DNA of 55,133 nt from an uncultured Roseburia sp. (GCA_910587865.1 CAJUNX010000007.1:1-55133), one strand, 5' to 3'. Shown: positions 26,007 to 35,549, numbered from the stretch's first letter. Numbers and translations are program-made. Notes: generated by a model from the letters alone, not told the origin.

Positions 26007-28700
26007 GTGGCTGAATTTACACCGATGATGCAGCAGTATCTGCAGACAAAAGAAGAATATAAAGACTGTATCCTGTTTTACCGGCTGGGAGATTTTTACG
26101 AGATGTTTTTTGAGGACGCGACGCTCGTCTCAAAGGAGCTCGAGCTGACGCTCACCGGAAAAAACTGCGGGATGGAGGAGCGTGCGCCGATGTGCGGGGT
26201 ACCCTATCACGCGGCGGAAGGGTACTTAAACAAGCTGGTGGCAAAGGGCTATAAGGTGGCGATCTGCGAGCAGGTGGAGGATCCGAAGCTGGCAAAGGGG
26301 CTGGTAAAGCGCGAGGTCATCCGCATCGTCACGCCGGGTACAAACTGCGATATGCAGGCGCTGGACGAATCGCGGAACAATTATATCATGTGCATCGTGT
26401 ATCTGGCGGACCGTTACGGGATTTCCGTCGCGGACGTCTCAACCGGCGATTATGTGATGACAGAGGTGGAATCCGAGCGCAGGCTGATGGATGAGATCAG
26501 CAAATATTCTCCGGTGGAAATCATCTGCAATGACAGCTTTTATGTGAGCGGCGCCGATATAGATGACCTGAGACATCGACTTAAGATTACAATTTCCGCG
26601 CTGGAGGCATGGTATTTTGGAGACGAGACGGCAAAAGAGATCTTAAAGGAACATTTTAAGGTAACGCAGCTGGAAGCGCTCGGGCTCGACGGTTATGACT
26701 GCGGCGTGATCGCGGCCGGCGCGCTGCTGCGCTATCTCTATGAGACGCAGAAAAACCAGCTGGCGCAGCTTCTGACGCTCCGCCCGTATACGACGGGAAT
26801 GTACATGCTGCTCGACGGCGCGACAAGGCGCAATCTTGAGCTGACGGAAACGCTTCGTGAAAAGCAGAAGAGAGGCTCGCTGCTCTGGGTGCTGGACAAG
26901 ACAAAGACGGCGATGGGCGCCCGGCTCCTGCGCTCTTATGTCGAGCAGCCGCTCATCACACCGGAAGAGATCGGGAGGCGTCAGGATGCGGTCAGCGAAC
27001 TCTGCGGCAATATGATCACCAGAGAAGAGATACGGGAGTATTTAAGCGCGATCTATGATCTGGAGCGTCTGATGACCCGCGTGACATATCTCACCGCAAA
27101 CCCGCGGGATCTGATCGCGCTTCGAAATTCCCTTAAGATGCTCCCGCCCGTCCGTACGCTGCTTGGCGAAGCATCGAGCGGACTGCTTTTAACGCTGCGG
27201 GAGGAGATTGATCCGCTGGAAGACTCCGCTGCGCTCATTGAGGCGGCGATCTGCGAGGATCCGCCTGTTTCCGTGCGGGACGGGGGAATCATCCGCGACG
27301 GCTACCACGAGGACGTCGACCGCTACCGGAAGGCGGGGACGGAGGGAAAGACCTGGCTGGCGGAGCTTGAGGCAAAGGAGCGCGAAAAGACCGGGATCAA
27401 AAATTTAAAAATCAAGTACAATAAGGTGTTTGGCTATTATCTCGAGGTCACCAATTCCTACCGGAACATGGTTCCGGATTATTTTATGAGAAAACAGACG
27501 CTCGCCAACGCGGAGCGCTACATCACGCCGGAATTAAAAGAGCTTGAGGATATGATTCTCGGGGCGGAGGATCAGCTGATGACGCTGGAGTACGATCTGT
27601 TCTGCGACGTGAGAAATCAGATCGCGGAGCAGGTGGGGCGGATCCAGCAAACGGCCCGGGCGATCGCCGGACTCGACGTGTGCGCCTCTTTAGCGGCGGT
27701 CGCGGAACAGAACCGTTACTGCCGGCCGGCCATCACAGCGGACGGTATCATCGACATCAGGGGAGGCCGCCACCCGGTCGTGGAGCAGATGATGAACAAC
27801 GATATGTTTATTGATAACGATACCTATCTGGACAACGGTGCGAACCGGATTTCCATCATTACGGGGCCGAACATGGCGGGGAAATCCACCTACATGCGTC
27901 AGACGGCTCTGATTGTGCTGATGGCCCAGATCGGGAGTTTTGTCCCGGCGGAATCCGCAAAGATCGGCATCGTCGACCGGATTTTCACACGCGTGGGAGC
28001 TTCCGACGATCTGGCGAGCGGACAGAGCACATTTATGGTGGAGATGAACGAGGTTGCCGGCATCCTGCGGAATGCGACGGCGGATTCCCTGCTGATCTTA
28101 GACGAGATCGGACGCGGGACGAGCACGTTCGACGGTTTAAGCATCGCCTGGGCCGTGGTGGAGCATATCAGCAACCCGAAGCTTCTCGGTGCGAAGACGC
28201 TGTTTGCAACCCACTACCACGAGCTGACGGAGCTGGAGGGAAAGCTCGGGAATGTCAGCAATTACTGTATTGCAGTGCGCGAAAAAGGGGACGATATTGT
28301 GTTTCTGCGCAAAATCATAAAGGGCGGTGCGGACAAAAGCTACGGTATTCAGGTTGCAAAGCTGGCCGGCGTGCCGGACTCGGTGATTGCACGCGCGAAA
28401 GAGATTTTAGAGGAGCTGAGCGCAAATGATATTGTAACGGCGGCCGGCAGCATCCTGGCAGGCGACGGCGGCGCGAAAAAAAGCGGCGTGCGTGCGGGGC
28501 GTGAGAAAAAACCGGATGCGGTGGATCTGGCGCAGATGTCGCTGTTTGACACGGTAAAGGATGACGATATCATTGAGGAACTGCTCGCGGTTGATGTCGG
28601 CAATCTGACGCCGGTGGCGGCGCTCAACAAGCTCTATGAGCTGCAGAATAAGGCGAAGAACCGCTGGCAGGCCGCCACGGATACGGGAAGCGGCCGGTAG
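26007..28700 (+). CDS. mutS: DNA mismatch repair protein MutS
   Basis: Mismatch-recognition ATPase of 897 residues. The mismatch-reading Phe-x-Glu is in GDFYEMFF (Phe30, Glu32). Connector, lever and clamp domains follow, then Walker A GPNMAGKST (about 620-628), LLILDEIGRGTSTFDGLSIAWA (Walker B and signature) and FATHYHELTELE. The C-terminal dimerisation tail is interrupted by a Gly/Lys-rich linker around residues 815-835. The start is GTG at 26007 behind an imperfect AGAGGAAA. It is followed by a 67-bp tandem array and mutL, so it may be cotranscribed with mutL and miaA. Confidence 0.97.
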   Translation: MAEFTPMMQQYLQTKEEYKDCILFYRLGDFYEMFFEDATLVSKELELTLTGKNCGMEERAPMCGVPYHAAEGYLNKLVAKGYKVAICEQVEDPKLAKGLVKREVIRIVTPGTNCDMQALDESRNNYIMCIVYLADRYGISVADVSTGDYVMTEVESERRLMDEISKYSPVEIICNDSFYVSGADIDDLRHRLKITISALEAWYFGDETAKEILKEHFKVTQLEALGLDGYDCGVIAAGALLRYLYETQKNQLAQLLTLRPYTTGMYMLLDGATRRNLELTETLREKQKRGSLLWVLDKTKTAMGARLLRSYVEQPLITPEEIGRRQDAVSELCGNMITREEIREYLSAIYDLERLMTRVTYLTANPRDLIALRNSLKMLPPVRTLLGEASSGLLLTLREEIDPLEDSAALIEAAICEDPPVSVRDGGIIRDGYHEDVDRYRKAGTEGKTWLAELEAKEREKTGIKNLKIKYNKVFGYYLEVTNSYRNMVPDYFMRKQTLANAERYITPELKELEDMILGAEDQLMTLEYDLFCDVRNQIAEQVGRIQQTARAIAGLDVCASLAAVAEQNRYCRPAITADGIIDIRGGRHPVVEQMMNNDMFIDNDTYLDNGANRISIITGPNMAGKSTYMRQTALIVLMAQIGSFVPAESAKIGIVDRIFTRVGASDDLASGQSTFMVEMNEVAGILRNATADSLLILDEIGRGTSTFDGLSIAWAVVEHISNPKLLGAKTLFATHYHELTELEGKLGNVSNYCIAVREKGDDIVFLRKIIKGGADKSYGIQVAKLAGVPDSVIARAKEILEELSANDIVTAAGSILAGDGGAKKSGVRAGREKKPDAVDLAQMSLFDTVKDDDIIEELLAVDVGNLTPVAALNKLYELQNKAKNRWQAATDTGSGR

Positions 28701-28732
28701 ACAATTTTTAAGGCAGACCGCGGGAATTGTTT

Positions 28733-28970
28733 GCAGGAGCAGCGACGGCTTCGCGTGAGAGATGCGGGCGTCGTTCTGCCGCGGACATCGGCAGCATTTG
28801 CAGGAGCAGCGGCTGTTTTGTGCGAGAGATGCGGGCGTCGTTCTGCCGCGGACATCGGCAGCATTTGCAGGAGCAGCGGCCGCTTCGCATGAGAGATGCG
28901 GACGCCGTTCTGCCGCGGACATCGACAGCATTTGCAGGAGCAGCGGCTGTTTTGTGCGAGAGACGCCGGA
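28733..28970 (+). repeat. 67-bp tandem array between mutS and mutL
   Basis: Copies start at 28733, 28800, 28867 and 28934 (partial). Each begins GCAGGAGCAGCG and contains TTCTGCCGCGGACATCG. Copies 1 and 3 share CTTCGC(G/A)TGAG near the start, while copies 2 and 4 share CTGTTTTGTGCGAG, so the array also has a 134-bp A-B period. Since 67 is not divisible by three, copies fall in shifting frames and a repetitive protein is unlikely. The array fills most of the 300-base gap. Confidence 0.9.
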
Positions 28971-29000
28971 GACAGGGATGGATGCAGGAGGAAACGGGAT

Positions 29001-31451
29001 ATGCCGGAAATTGCATTGCTGAGTCAGGAGACGATCGATAAAATTGCCGCCGGAGAGGTGGTGGAGCGACCGTCATCCGTAGTTAAGGAACTGGTGGAAA
29101 ATGCCATTGATGCGGGAGCGACCGCTGTGACAGTGGAGATCAAAGAAGGCGGGATTTCCTTCATCCGCATCACGGACAATGGCTGCGGGATTGCGCGCGC
29201 GCAGATCCCGATCGCATTTTTGCGTCACTCTACCAGCAAAATCCGGGGGGCGGAAGATTTGTTCCGCATCCGTTCGCTCGGGTTCCGCGGGGAGGCATTA
29301 TCGAGCATCGCGGCCGTCTCGCAGGTGGAGCTGATCACAAAGGTATACGGGGAGCTGACCGGCACGCGCTATGTGATGGAAGGTGCAAAGGAAGTAGCGA
29401 ATGAAGAGGTTGGAGCGCCGGACGGGACAACCTTTATTGTTCGCAATTTATTTTATAACATGCCGGCCCGGCGCAAATTTTTAAAGAGTGCGCAGACGGA
29501 GGGCAGCTACATCGGGGATCTGATGGAGCGGCTCGCGCTGTCGCACCCGGGAATTTCGTTTCAGTTTATCAATAACGGGCAGACGAAGCTTCACACCTCG
29601 GGAAATTCAAACGAAAAAGATCTGGTCTATCATATTTACGGGCGGGATATCACGGCGGCGCTGATTCCCGTCGATGCAGAGACGGAACTGTTTTCGGTGA
29701 GAGGTTTTTTGGGAAAGCCCGTGGTTTCCCGCGGGAACCGCAACTACGAGAACTTTTTTGTCAACGGCAGATATATCCGCAGCAACCTGTTTTCAAAGGC
29801 GGTCGAGGAGGCGTATAAGGGATTTCTGATGCAGCGGCAGTATCCGTTCTGTGTGCTGCACGTCCGGATGGACACGGAGCTTTTGGATGTAAACGTGCAT
29901 CCGACCAAGATGGAGCTTCGTTTTTCCCGGAACGAGGAAGTCTACCGAAGTCTCTATGACACGGTGCGGGGGCTGCTTTCGCGCCGGGAGATGATTCCGG
30001 AGGCGCCGGTGGGACCGTCCGCCGGCAGGAGAAGGGAGGGCGTAGGACGGCCGGAAAACGCCGTCGGAGAAGGCGCCGGCCGACCGGGCGGAGCGGAAAG
30101 CCGGGGAGGGCCGGTGCATACGTCTGCCGGGTTGTCCTCCTTTTTGGGGGAGAAAGAGCTTATACAGATTCGTCAGGCAGTGGCAAAGGACAGTCCGTAT
30201 GAGCCGCGGTATCCGGGAAAGAAGACTGATTTTGGACCGGGTATACCCGGTCCCGGCCAGCCGGGGGACAGCAAAGATCTGTCAGGCCGCCCGCAGTCGG
30301 AAACCAAAGATCTGTCAGGCCGCCCGCAGTCGGAAACCGGGAAGCCGGCCGGTCAGACGCGGCCAGGAACCGGAAAAACGACAGAACAGGATCTGCCGGA
30401 AAACCTCGGGGTATTTCAGAGTCTTCTGCCGAAGCGAAGTACGCCGGCAGAGAGCGGTTCATACGCAGCGGCCGGTCAGACGGATCTTATGGTCAGTGAG
30501 CCGGGGATCGCGTACGGCCCGGCGTCAGCCGGCGGAGATTCAGAATCCGGAGCCGGCCGGAGATCTGCGGGCGCAGAATCCGAATCCGGAACCGTCCTGC
30601 CGCCTGCTGGTGTCGGGGATCTGTCCGAACCCGGCCGGAGATCTGCGGGCACAGAATCCGAATCCGGGACCGTCCTGCCGCCTGCTGGTGTCGGGGGTCT
30701 GTCCGAATCCGGCCGGAGATCTGCGGGCGCAGAATCCGAATCCGGACGGCCGTCTGTACCGCAGATGACGGCAGAACCCGGGCGGCGGAGTCAGGCGGCC
30801 CAAAACCAGGAAATGTATGAGCAGCAGAGCTTATCCGCGCTCGATGCCGGTTTTCTGACCGAGGAAGCGCGAAAGCGCCACCGGATCATCGGTCAGCTGT
30901 TCGACACCTACTGGCTGGTGGAATATGAGGATAAGCTTTTCGTGATCGATCAGCACGCCGCGCACGAGAAGGTGCTCTATGAGCGCACGATGGCGCGTGT
31001 CAGAAAAAACGAATTTACCTCGCAGGCGGTAAGCCCGCCGGTCATCCTGACCTTAAGCCTGCAGGAGCAGGAGGTGTTAGAACGTTACCGGGATCAGATC
31101 ACGTCCTTCGGCTACGAGATCGAGCCCTTCGGCGGAAAAGAATATGCGGTCACGGCGATGCCCGCGGATTTCGAATCGGTTGACATGAAAAGCATGTTTG
31201 TCGAAATGCTCGGCGATTTTTCGGGGATCAGCGGGCGCGAGGCTCCGGAGCTGATCCTGGAGAAGGTAGCGTCCCTCTCCTGCAAGGCCGCGGTAAAAGG
31301 CGGCAGCCGGTTAAGCCGCGCGGAGGCGGAAGCGTTAATCGACGAGCTTTTAACACTGGAAAACCCGTATCACTGTCCTCACGGAAGACCTACAATCGTC
31401 TCCATGAGCAGATACGAGATTGAAAAAAAGTTTAAGAGGATTGTAAATTGA
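29001..31451 (+). CDS. mutL: DNA mismatch repair endonuclease MutL
   Basis: GHKL ATPase and nicking endonuclease partner of MutS. The N-terminal ATPase motifs are KIAAGEVVERPSSVVKELVENAIDAGA, DNGCGI and RHSTSKI. The C-terminal domain has the metal endonuclease motif DQHAAHEKVLYE (Asp650 on), SCKAAVKGG and CPHGRP. At 816 residues it is about 150-200 longer than usual, because the linker (about residues 335-620) is expanded and repetitive (GRRSAG(A/T)ESESG units). The start at 29001 follows GGAGGAAACGGGAT. It overlaps miaA. Confidence 0.95.
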   Translation: MPEIALLSQETIDKIAAGEVVERPSSVVKELVENAIDAGATAVTVEIKEGGISFIRITDNGCGIARAQIPIAFLRHSTSKIRGAEDLFRIRSLGFRGEALSSIAAVSQVELITKVYGELTGTRYVMEGAKEVANEEVGAPDGTTFIVRNLFYNMPARRKFLKSAQTEGSYIGDLMERLALSHPGISFQFINNGQTKLHTSGNSNEKDLVYHIYGRDITAALIPVDAETELFSVRGFLGKPVVSRGNRNYENFFVNGRYIRSNLFSKAVEEAYKGFLMQRQYPFCVLHVRMDTELLDVNVHPTKMELRFSRNEEVYRSLYDTVRGLLSRREMIPEAPVGPSAGRRREGVGRPENAVGEGAGRPGGAESRGGPVHTSAGLSSFLGEKELIQIRQAVAKDSPYEPRYPGKKTDFGPGIPGPGQPGDSKDLSGRPQSETKDLSGRPQSETGKPAGQTRPGTGKTTEQDLPENLGVFQSLLPKRSTPAESGSYAAAGQTDLMVSEPGIAYGPASAGGDSESGAGRRSAGAESESGTVLPPAGVGDLSEPGRRSAGTESESGTVLPPAGVGGLSESGRRSAGAESESGRPSVPQMTAEPGRRSQAAQNQEMYEQQSLSALDAGFLTEEARKRHRIIGQLFDTYWLVEYEDKLFVIDQHAAHEKVLYERTMARVRKNEFTSQAVSPPVILTLSLQEQEVLERYRDQITSFGYEIEPFGGKEYAVTAMPADFESVDMKSMFVEMLGDFSGISGREAPELILEKVASLSCKAAVKGGSRLSRAEAEALIDELLTLENPYHCPHGRPTIVSMSRYEIEKKFKRIVN
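30552..30752 (+). repeat. 78-bp coding repeat in the mutL linker
   Basis: In-frame repeats of 26 codons starting near 30552, 30630 and 30708 (partial) encode GRRSAGAESESGTVLPPAGV. A smaller 33-bp pair (KDLSGRPQSET twice) lies near 30271-30336. Unit lengths are multiples of three, so copy-number change would keep the frame. Confidence 0.85.
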
Positions 31452-32398
31452 CCGAAAAAAAACCAATGATCGTTCTGACCGGGCCGACGGCGGCCGGGAA
31501 ATCGGCGCTTTCCGTCGCGCTTGCAAAAAAAATAAACGGCGCGGTGATCTCTGCGGATTCCATGCAGGTGTACCGCCACATGGACATCGGTTCCGCAAAG
31601 ATCACCGCGGAGGAGATGCAGGGCGTTCCGCATTATCTGATCGATGAGCTTGAACCGGACGAGGAATTTCATGTCGTGCGGTTTGTCAGTCTGGCAAAGG
31701 GATATCTGAACCGGATTTACGCGGCGGGGCAGATCCCCATTATCGTCGGCGGAACCGGGTTTTACATCCAGGCGCTGCTCTACGACATTGATTTTACGGA
31801 GCAGGAATGTGATGCGGCTTACCGGGCGCAGCTTACGCGGATCGCGGAGGAAAAGGGAGCGGAATATCTGCACGCCATGCTGCGGGAAGTGGATCCGGCC
31901 TCCGCGGAGGCGATTCATGCCAATAACAGAAAACGTGTGATCCGCGCGCTGGAGTTTTATCATCACACCGGCGTGCGGATCTCCGAGCACAACGAGCAGG
32001 AGAGAAACCGCCCGTCGCCCTACCGGTTCGCATACTTCGTCCTCACGGAAGAACGGGAGACACTTTACCGGAAGATCAATGCGCGCGTGGACGCGATGAT
32101 CGAAGCGGGACTGGTGGAGGAAGTAGCGCATTTAAAGGAGATGGGCATGCGCCGCGATATGGTCTCAATGCAGGGACTCGGCTACAAGGAGATTCTCGAC
32201 TTTCTGGACGGGAAGTGTACGCTGGAAGAGGCCGTCCGTCTCATCAGACGCGACACCAGACATTTTGCCAAGCGGCAGCTGACCTGGTTTCATCGGGAGA
32301 GGAACGTGATCTGGATCCGAAAAGAGGAGTACGGGCAGGATGAGGAACGGATGCTGGCGGCGATGCTTAACGTGTTAAGGGAGAGGGAAATGATATGA
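31448..32398 (+). CDS. miaA: tRNA dimethylallyltransferase MiaA
   Basis: Transfers a dimethylallyl group to N6 of A37 in tRNAs reading UNN codons. The P-loop GPTAAGKS is followed by ISADSMQVYRHMDIGSAKI, GGTGFYIQALLYDIDF and the C-terminal DTRHFAKRQLTWFH, all family signatures. It has 316 residues. I keep the TTG start at 31448, which overlaps the mutL stop and has AGAGG upstream; ATG at 31466 is the alternative and would shorten it by six residues. Confidence 0.95.
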   Translation: MTEKKPMIVLTGPTAAGKSALSVALAKKINGAVISADSMQVYRHMDIGSAKITAEEMQGVPHYLIDELEPDEEFHVVRFVSLAKGYLNRIYAAGQIPIIVGGTGFYIQALLYDIDFTEQECDAAYRAQLTRIAEEKGAEYLHAMLREVDPASAEAIHANNRKRVIRALEFYHHTGVRISEHNEQERNRPSPYRFAYFVLTEERETLYRKINARVDAMIEAGLVEEVAHLKEMGMRRDMVSMQGLGYKEILDFLDGKCTLEEAVRLIRRDTRHFAKRQLTWFHRERNVIWIRKEEYGQDEERMLAAMLNVLREREMI

Positions 32399-32460
32399 TT
32401 TATACGTCAAAAGGCATGCTGACAATCAGAAATATCAACCGGACTTTAAAACCCATGTAA
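32395..32460 (+). CDS. 21-codon ORF coupled to miaA, possible gene scar
   Basis: An ATG overlaps the miaA stop as ATGA and is preceded by AGGGAGAGGG at good spacing, but the frame (MIYTSKGMLTIRNINRTLKPM) closes after 21 codons. It may be the cut-off start of a gene once coupled to miaA, or a chance start. The peptide resembles nothing I know. Confidence 0.3.
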   Translation: MIYTSKGMLTIRNINRTLKPM

Positions 32461-32506
32461 CTGTTTAAACAGCGAATCGCAGGCGCATGACCGGGGGGAG
32501 AATGAA

Positions 32507-32884
32507 ATGACAACAGACGAAATCATGTTCTGGGAGCAATGGACGCAGCTTCTGCCGCTGTATGAAGCGCTCAGAAACCGCCTCGCGGAAACGTATCCCG
32601 GGATGCGGGTAAAGGTATCAAAAACACAGATATCATTTTATAACAATCATATGTTTGCGATGGTGTCACCTCCGATTCGCCGCAGGAAGGGCTGGCCGAA
32701 AACGTTTGTCATGGTGTCATTCGGACTGCCGGGCAGGATCGTCTCGCCGCGGATTGCGATGAGCGTGGAGGCATATCCGAACCGCTTTACGCATCATGTC
32801 ATCGTGGAGCGGGAAGACGAGATCGACGGGACACTGCTCGGGTGGATTGATGCGGCGTATTCGTTTTCGGAGAGCAAACGGTGA
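32507..32884 (+). CDS. DUF5655-like protein
   Basis: A 125-residue soluble protein. VKVSKTQISFYNNHMFAMVSPPIRRRKGWPKTFVMVSFGL and HHVIVEREDEIDGTLLGWIDAAYSFS match the pattern I associate with DUF5655 domains, whose function is unknown. The start follows GGGGGGAGAATGAA. Its stop is close to the start of the HD protein gene. It is the first of three small genes between miaA and ynbB that look like an accessory insert. Confidence 0.65.
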   Translation: MTTDEIMFWEQWTQLLPLYEALRNRLAETYPGMRVKVSKTQISFYNNHMFAMVSPPIRRRKGWPKTFVMVSFGLPGRIVSPRIAMSVEAYPNRFTHHVIVEREDEIDGTLLGWIDAAYSFSESKR

Positions 32885-32904
32885 GAATCACGAGGAGAGA
32901 ACAT

Positions 32905-33492
32905 ATGATACCTGAAAGAGCGGAGGCCGAGAGACTGTTACGGGAGGCCGAACAACACAACCCGGGGCCATGGGGAAATCACAGCCGCGTTGCGGCACAT
33001 TGTGCAGAAAAAATTGCCGGATTATGCGATGGGACAGACCCCGAAAAGGCATATGTACTGGGGCTGCTTCACGACATCGGAAGAAGATTCGGCATCAGGC
33101 ATTTGGGACATGTGGCGGACGGCTACACCTATATGATGTCACTGGGATATGAAGAAGCGGCCAGAATCTGCCTTACGCATTCCTTTCAAAATCAGTCGTT
33201 AAACGATTACATCGGAAATATCGACACTTCTGATGAAGAACTGGAGCTGATCCGTACAAAGCTGAAGGAAGTCGTTATGGATGATTATGACAGACTGATT
33301 CAGTTATGCGATTCTCTGGCGGGAAGCGAAGGCGTGCTGAAATTGGAGGAACGCATGGAGGATGTGAAAAAAAGATATGGCTCTTATCCGCAGGAAAAGT
33401 GGGAGTTCAATATCAGGCTGAAGGAATATTTTGAAAAGAAAACCGGAAAAGATATTTATGAGGTTGTGGAAAAAGAGACGTACAGGCCATAG
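32905..33492 (+). CDS. HD-domain phosphohydrolase
   Basis: A 195-residue HD-superfamily protein. NHSRVAAHCAEKIAG supplies the first His, YVLGLLHDIGRRFGIRHLGHVADGY has the HD pair, and ICLTHSFQN a later His. The C-terminal half includes DYDRLIQLCDSLAGSEG, which carries a probable further Asp ligand. Substrate unknown; relatives hydrolyse nucleotides or phosphate monoesters. The start at 32905 follows GAGGAGA; a GTG at 32881 is in frame but overlaps the previous gene. Base composition is more AT-rich than the flanking repair genes. Confidence 0.8.
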   Translation: MIPERAEAERLLREAEQHNPGPWGNHSRVAAHCAEKIAGLCDGTDPEKAYVLGLLHDIGRRFGIRHLGHVADGYTYMMSLGYEEAARICLTHSFQNQSLNDYIGNIDTSDEELELIRTKLKEVVMDDYDRLIQLCDSLAGSEGVLKLEERMEDVKKRYGSYPQEKWEFNIRLKEYFEKKTGKDIYEVVEKETYRP

Positions 33493-33531
33493 AGCTGCGC
33501 ATTGAGGGAACGTGTTGGAGGGATCGTTACA

Positions 33532-33894
33532 ATGAAATTAAAAAACATTCTGATTGTAGTAAAAGAGATCGAGAGATCGAGACGATTTTATCACGACCTG
33601 TTCGGTCTTGACATGGTACTTGACAATGACGGCAATATGATTTTGACGGAAGGGCTTGTGCTCCAGGAGGAAAACATCTGGAAGGATTTTTTGGGAAAAG
33701 AGATTATCCAAAAGAGCAATTCCTGCGAATTGTATTTTGAGGAATCGGATATTGAGGCGTTTGCGGCAAAGCTGGAAACACTCTATCCGGAAACCCGATA
33801 TGTCAGCCGGCTCATGACGCACTGTTGGGGCCAGAAGGTTATCCGTTTTTACGACCCGGACGGTAATCTGATCGAGGTGGGGACACCTGTGTAA
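33532..33894 (+). CDS. VOC-family (glyoxalase/dioxygenase-like) protein
   Basis: A 120-residue vicinal-oxygen-chelate fold protein. The opening LKNILIVVKEIERSRRFYHDLFGLDMV and the closing VIRFYDPDGNLIEVGTPV are the paired VOC modules. The position of the first metal His is not obvious (the N-terminal module has Asn5), while ELYFEE and LIEVG supply acidic residues, so activity is uncertain. Such small proteins include resistance proteins and isomerases; no specific role can be assigned. The start at 33532 follows TGGAGGG. The 260 bases after it hold no recognised feature. Confidence 0.75.
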   Translation: MKLKNILIVVKEIERSRRFYHDLFGLDMVLDNDGNMILTEGLVLQEENIWKDFLGKEIIQKSNSCELYFEESDIEAFAAKLETLYPETRYVSRLMTHCWGQKVIRFYDPDGNLIEVGTPV

Positions 33895-34153
33895 CAGACC
33901 CAAAACTATGGACCCCCTTTTCCTGATCCTAAAAGATGAGGAGGTCAGCCGGTTTCGGCCTGCCTTATCTACGGCAACGCATGACAGAGACAATCCGGCG
34001 GTCTTTTCTGAGAGGGCTGCGGTCTGATCCCGGACATATCCGGATTGTCGCCGGAAACGTATTTTGAAAAAATGCACATTCTTATCAGGCATACGGTCAA
34101 AGAGTGTGACTGGCAGATAAAAAAGAAAACAGATTTACAGAAACGGAGTACGT

Positions 34154-35449
34154 ATGAATCAGCTACTGATACAGCAATACAGGCAACTGGGCATCTCGGA
34201 AGAAGTGTACGCCTTCGGCGCAGCGGTCGAGGAAACCTTATCGGAACGCTTTGCCGCGATCGATGCCGTTGCGGAATACAACCAGTTAAAAGTCTTACAG
34301 GCCATGCAGGAGCATCGCGTCAGCGCCGAGTGCTTCAGTGCGACATCGGGCTACGGCTACAACGACCTCGGCCGCGAGACCCTCGAAAAAGTCTACGCCG
34401 CCTGTTTTAAGGGGGAGGACGCTCTGGTGCGCCCGCAGATCACCTGCGGTACCCACGCGCTTGCACTTGCACTCATGTCAAACCTGCGTCCCGGCGACGA
34501 GCTTCTCTCGCCGGTCGGAAAGCCCTACGACACGTTGGAGGAGGTCATCGGCATCCGTCCGTCGAAGGGCTCGCTCGCCGAGTACGGCGTGACTTACCGG
34601 CAGGTGGATCTGCTGCCCGACGGGGAATTTGATTACGAGGGGATCAGAAACGCCGTGACGCCGAAAACAAAACTCGTGACGATCCAGCGGTCCAAAGGCT
34701 ATGCGCCGCGCCGGACGCTCTCGGTGGCGCGTATCGGGGAGCTGATTGCCTTTATTAAGGGCATCCGCCCGGATGTGATCTGCATGGTCGACAACTGCTA
34801 CGGTGAATTTGTGGAGGAGCGCGAGCCGCTTGAAGCGGGCGCGGATATGATTGTCGGCTCCCTGATCAAAAATCCCGGCGGCGGGCTGGCGCCCGTGGGC
34901 GGCTACATCGTCGGAAAAAAAGAGTGCGTGGAAAACGCGGCGTACCGCCTGACCTCGCCGGGTCTCGGCAAGGAGGTCGGCGCGTCCTTAGGGATCCTGC
35001 AGTCGTTTTACCAGGGACTGTTTCTGGCCCCGGTCGTGACGGCAGGCGCGCTGAAGGGAGCCGTTTTCGCGGCAAACATCTATGAAAAGCTCGGGTTTGA
35101 CGTGATCCCGGACGGTTCGGAGAGCCGGCATGACATCATTCAGGCGATCTCGTTTCACAATCCGGACGCGCTGATCGCGTTCTGCGAGGGCATCCAGGCC
35201 GCCGCGCCGGTCGACAGCTATGTGACGCCGGAGCCGTGGGCCATGCCGGGCTATGATAGCGACGTGATCATGGCAGCAGGGGCGTTTGTACAGGGCTCCT
35301 CGATCGAGCTGTCCGCGGACGGCCCGCTAAAGCCGCCCTATGCCGTCTATTTTCAGGGAGGACTGACCTGGTATCACGCCAAAACCGGGATTCTGAAAAC
35401 TTTACAAAAACTTAAGGAACGTAATCTTGTGCCGCCCGGTGTGATATGA
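34154..35449 (+). CDS. YnbB-type PLP-dependent protein (methionine gamma-lyase family)
   Basis: A 431-residue fold-type I pyridoxal-phosphate protein annotated in relatives as aluminium resistance or methionine gamma-lyase family. RPQITCGTHALALALMSNLRPGDELL binds the cofactor, MVDNCYGEFVEE carries the Asp, and GSLIKNPGGGLAPVGGYIVG holds the Schiff-base Lys. The reaction has not been firmly established for this subfamily. In related Firmicutes it follows miaA, consistent with the three genes in between being an insert. No clear promoter was seen upstream. Confidence 0.85.
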   Translation: MNQLLIQQYRQLGISEEVYAFGAAVEETLSERFAAIDAVAEYNQLKVLQAMQEHRVSAECFSATSGYGYNDLGRETLEKVYAACFKGEDALVRPQITCGTHALALALMSNLRPGDELLSPVGKPYDTLEEVIGIRPSKGSLAEYGVTYRQVDLLPDGEFDYEGIRNAVTPKTKLVTIQRSKGYAPRRTLSVARIGELIAFIKGIRPDVICMVDNCYGEFVEEREPLEAGADMIVGSLIKNPGGGLAPVGGYIVGKKECVENAAYRLTSPGLGKEVGASLGILQSFYQGLFLAPVVTAGALKGAVFAANIYEKLGFDVIPDGSESRHDIIQAISFHNPDALIAFCEGIQAAAPVDSYVTPEPWAMPGYDSDVIMAAGAFVQGSSIELSADGPLKPPYAVYFQGGLTWYHAKTGILKTLQKLKERNLVPPGVI

Positions 35450-35549
35450 TAGAATATAATGTAAGCGTTTTTTCATTTGTATCAGGATGACCGGAAAAAC
35501 CGGACATCCGTTGTCTGCTGGCATACTTCTGGGAGAGAAGAAAGACAGC

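Noticed and set aside
30199..30803. Open frames in other phases and on the minus strand within the mutL linker
   Set aside because: They arise from the repetitive GC-rich linker; MutL domains on both sides fix the true frame.
33895..34153. Possible riboswitch or leader before ynbB
   Set aside because: I looked for SAM-type or T-box features and saw no convincing conserved core or terminator.
35485..35509. Short hairpin GGATG-A-CCGG / CCGG-A-CATCC before radC
   Set aside because: Interrupted short stem with no T run; likely chance.
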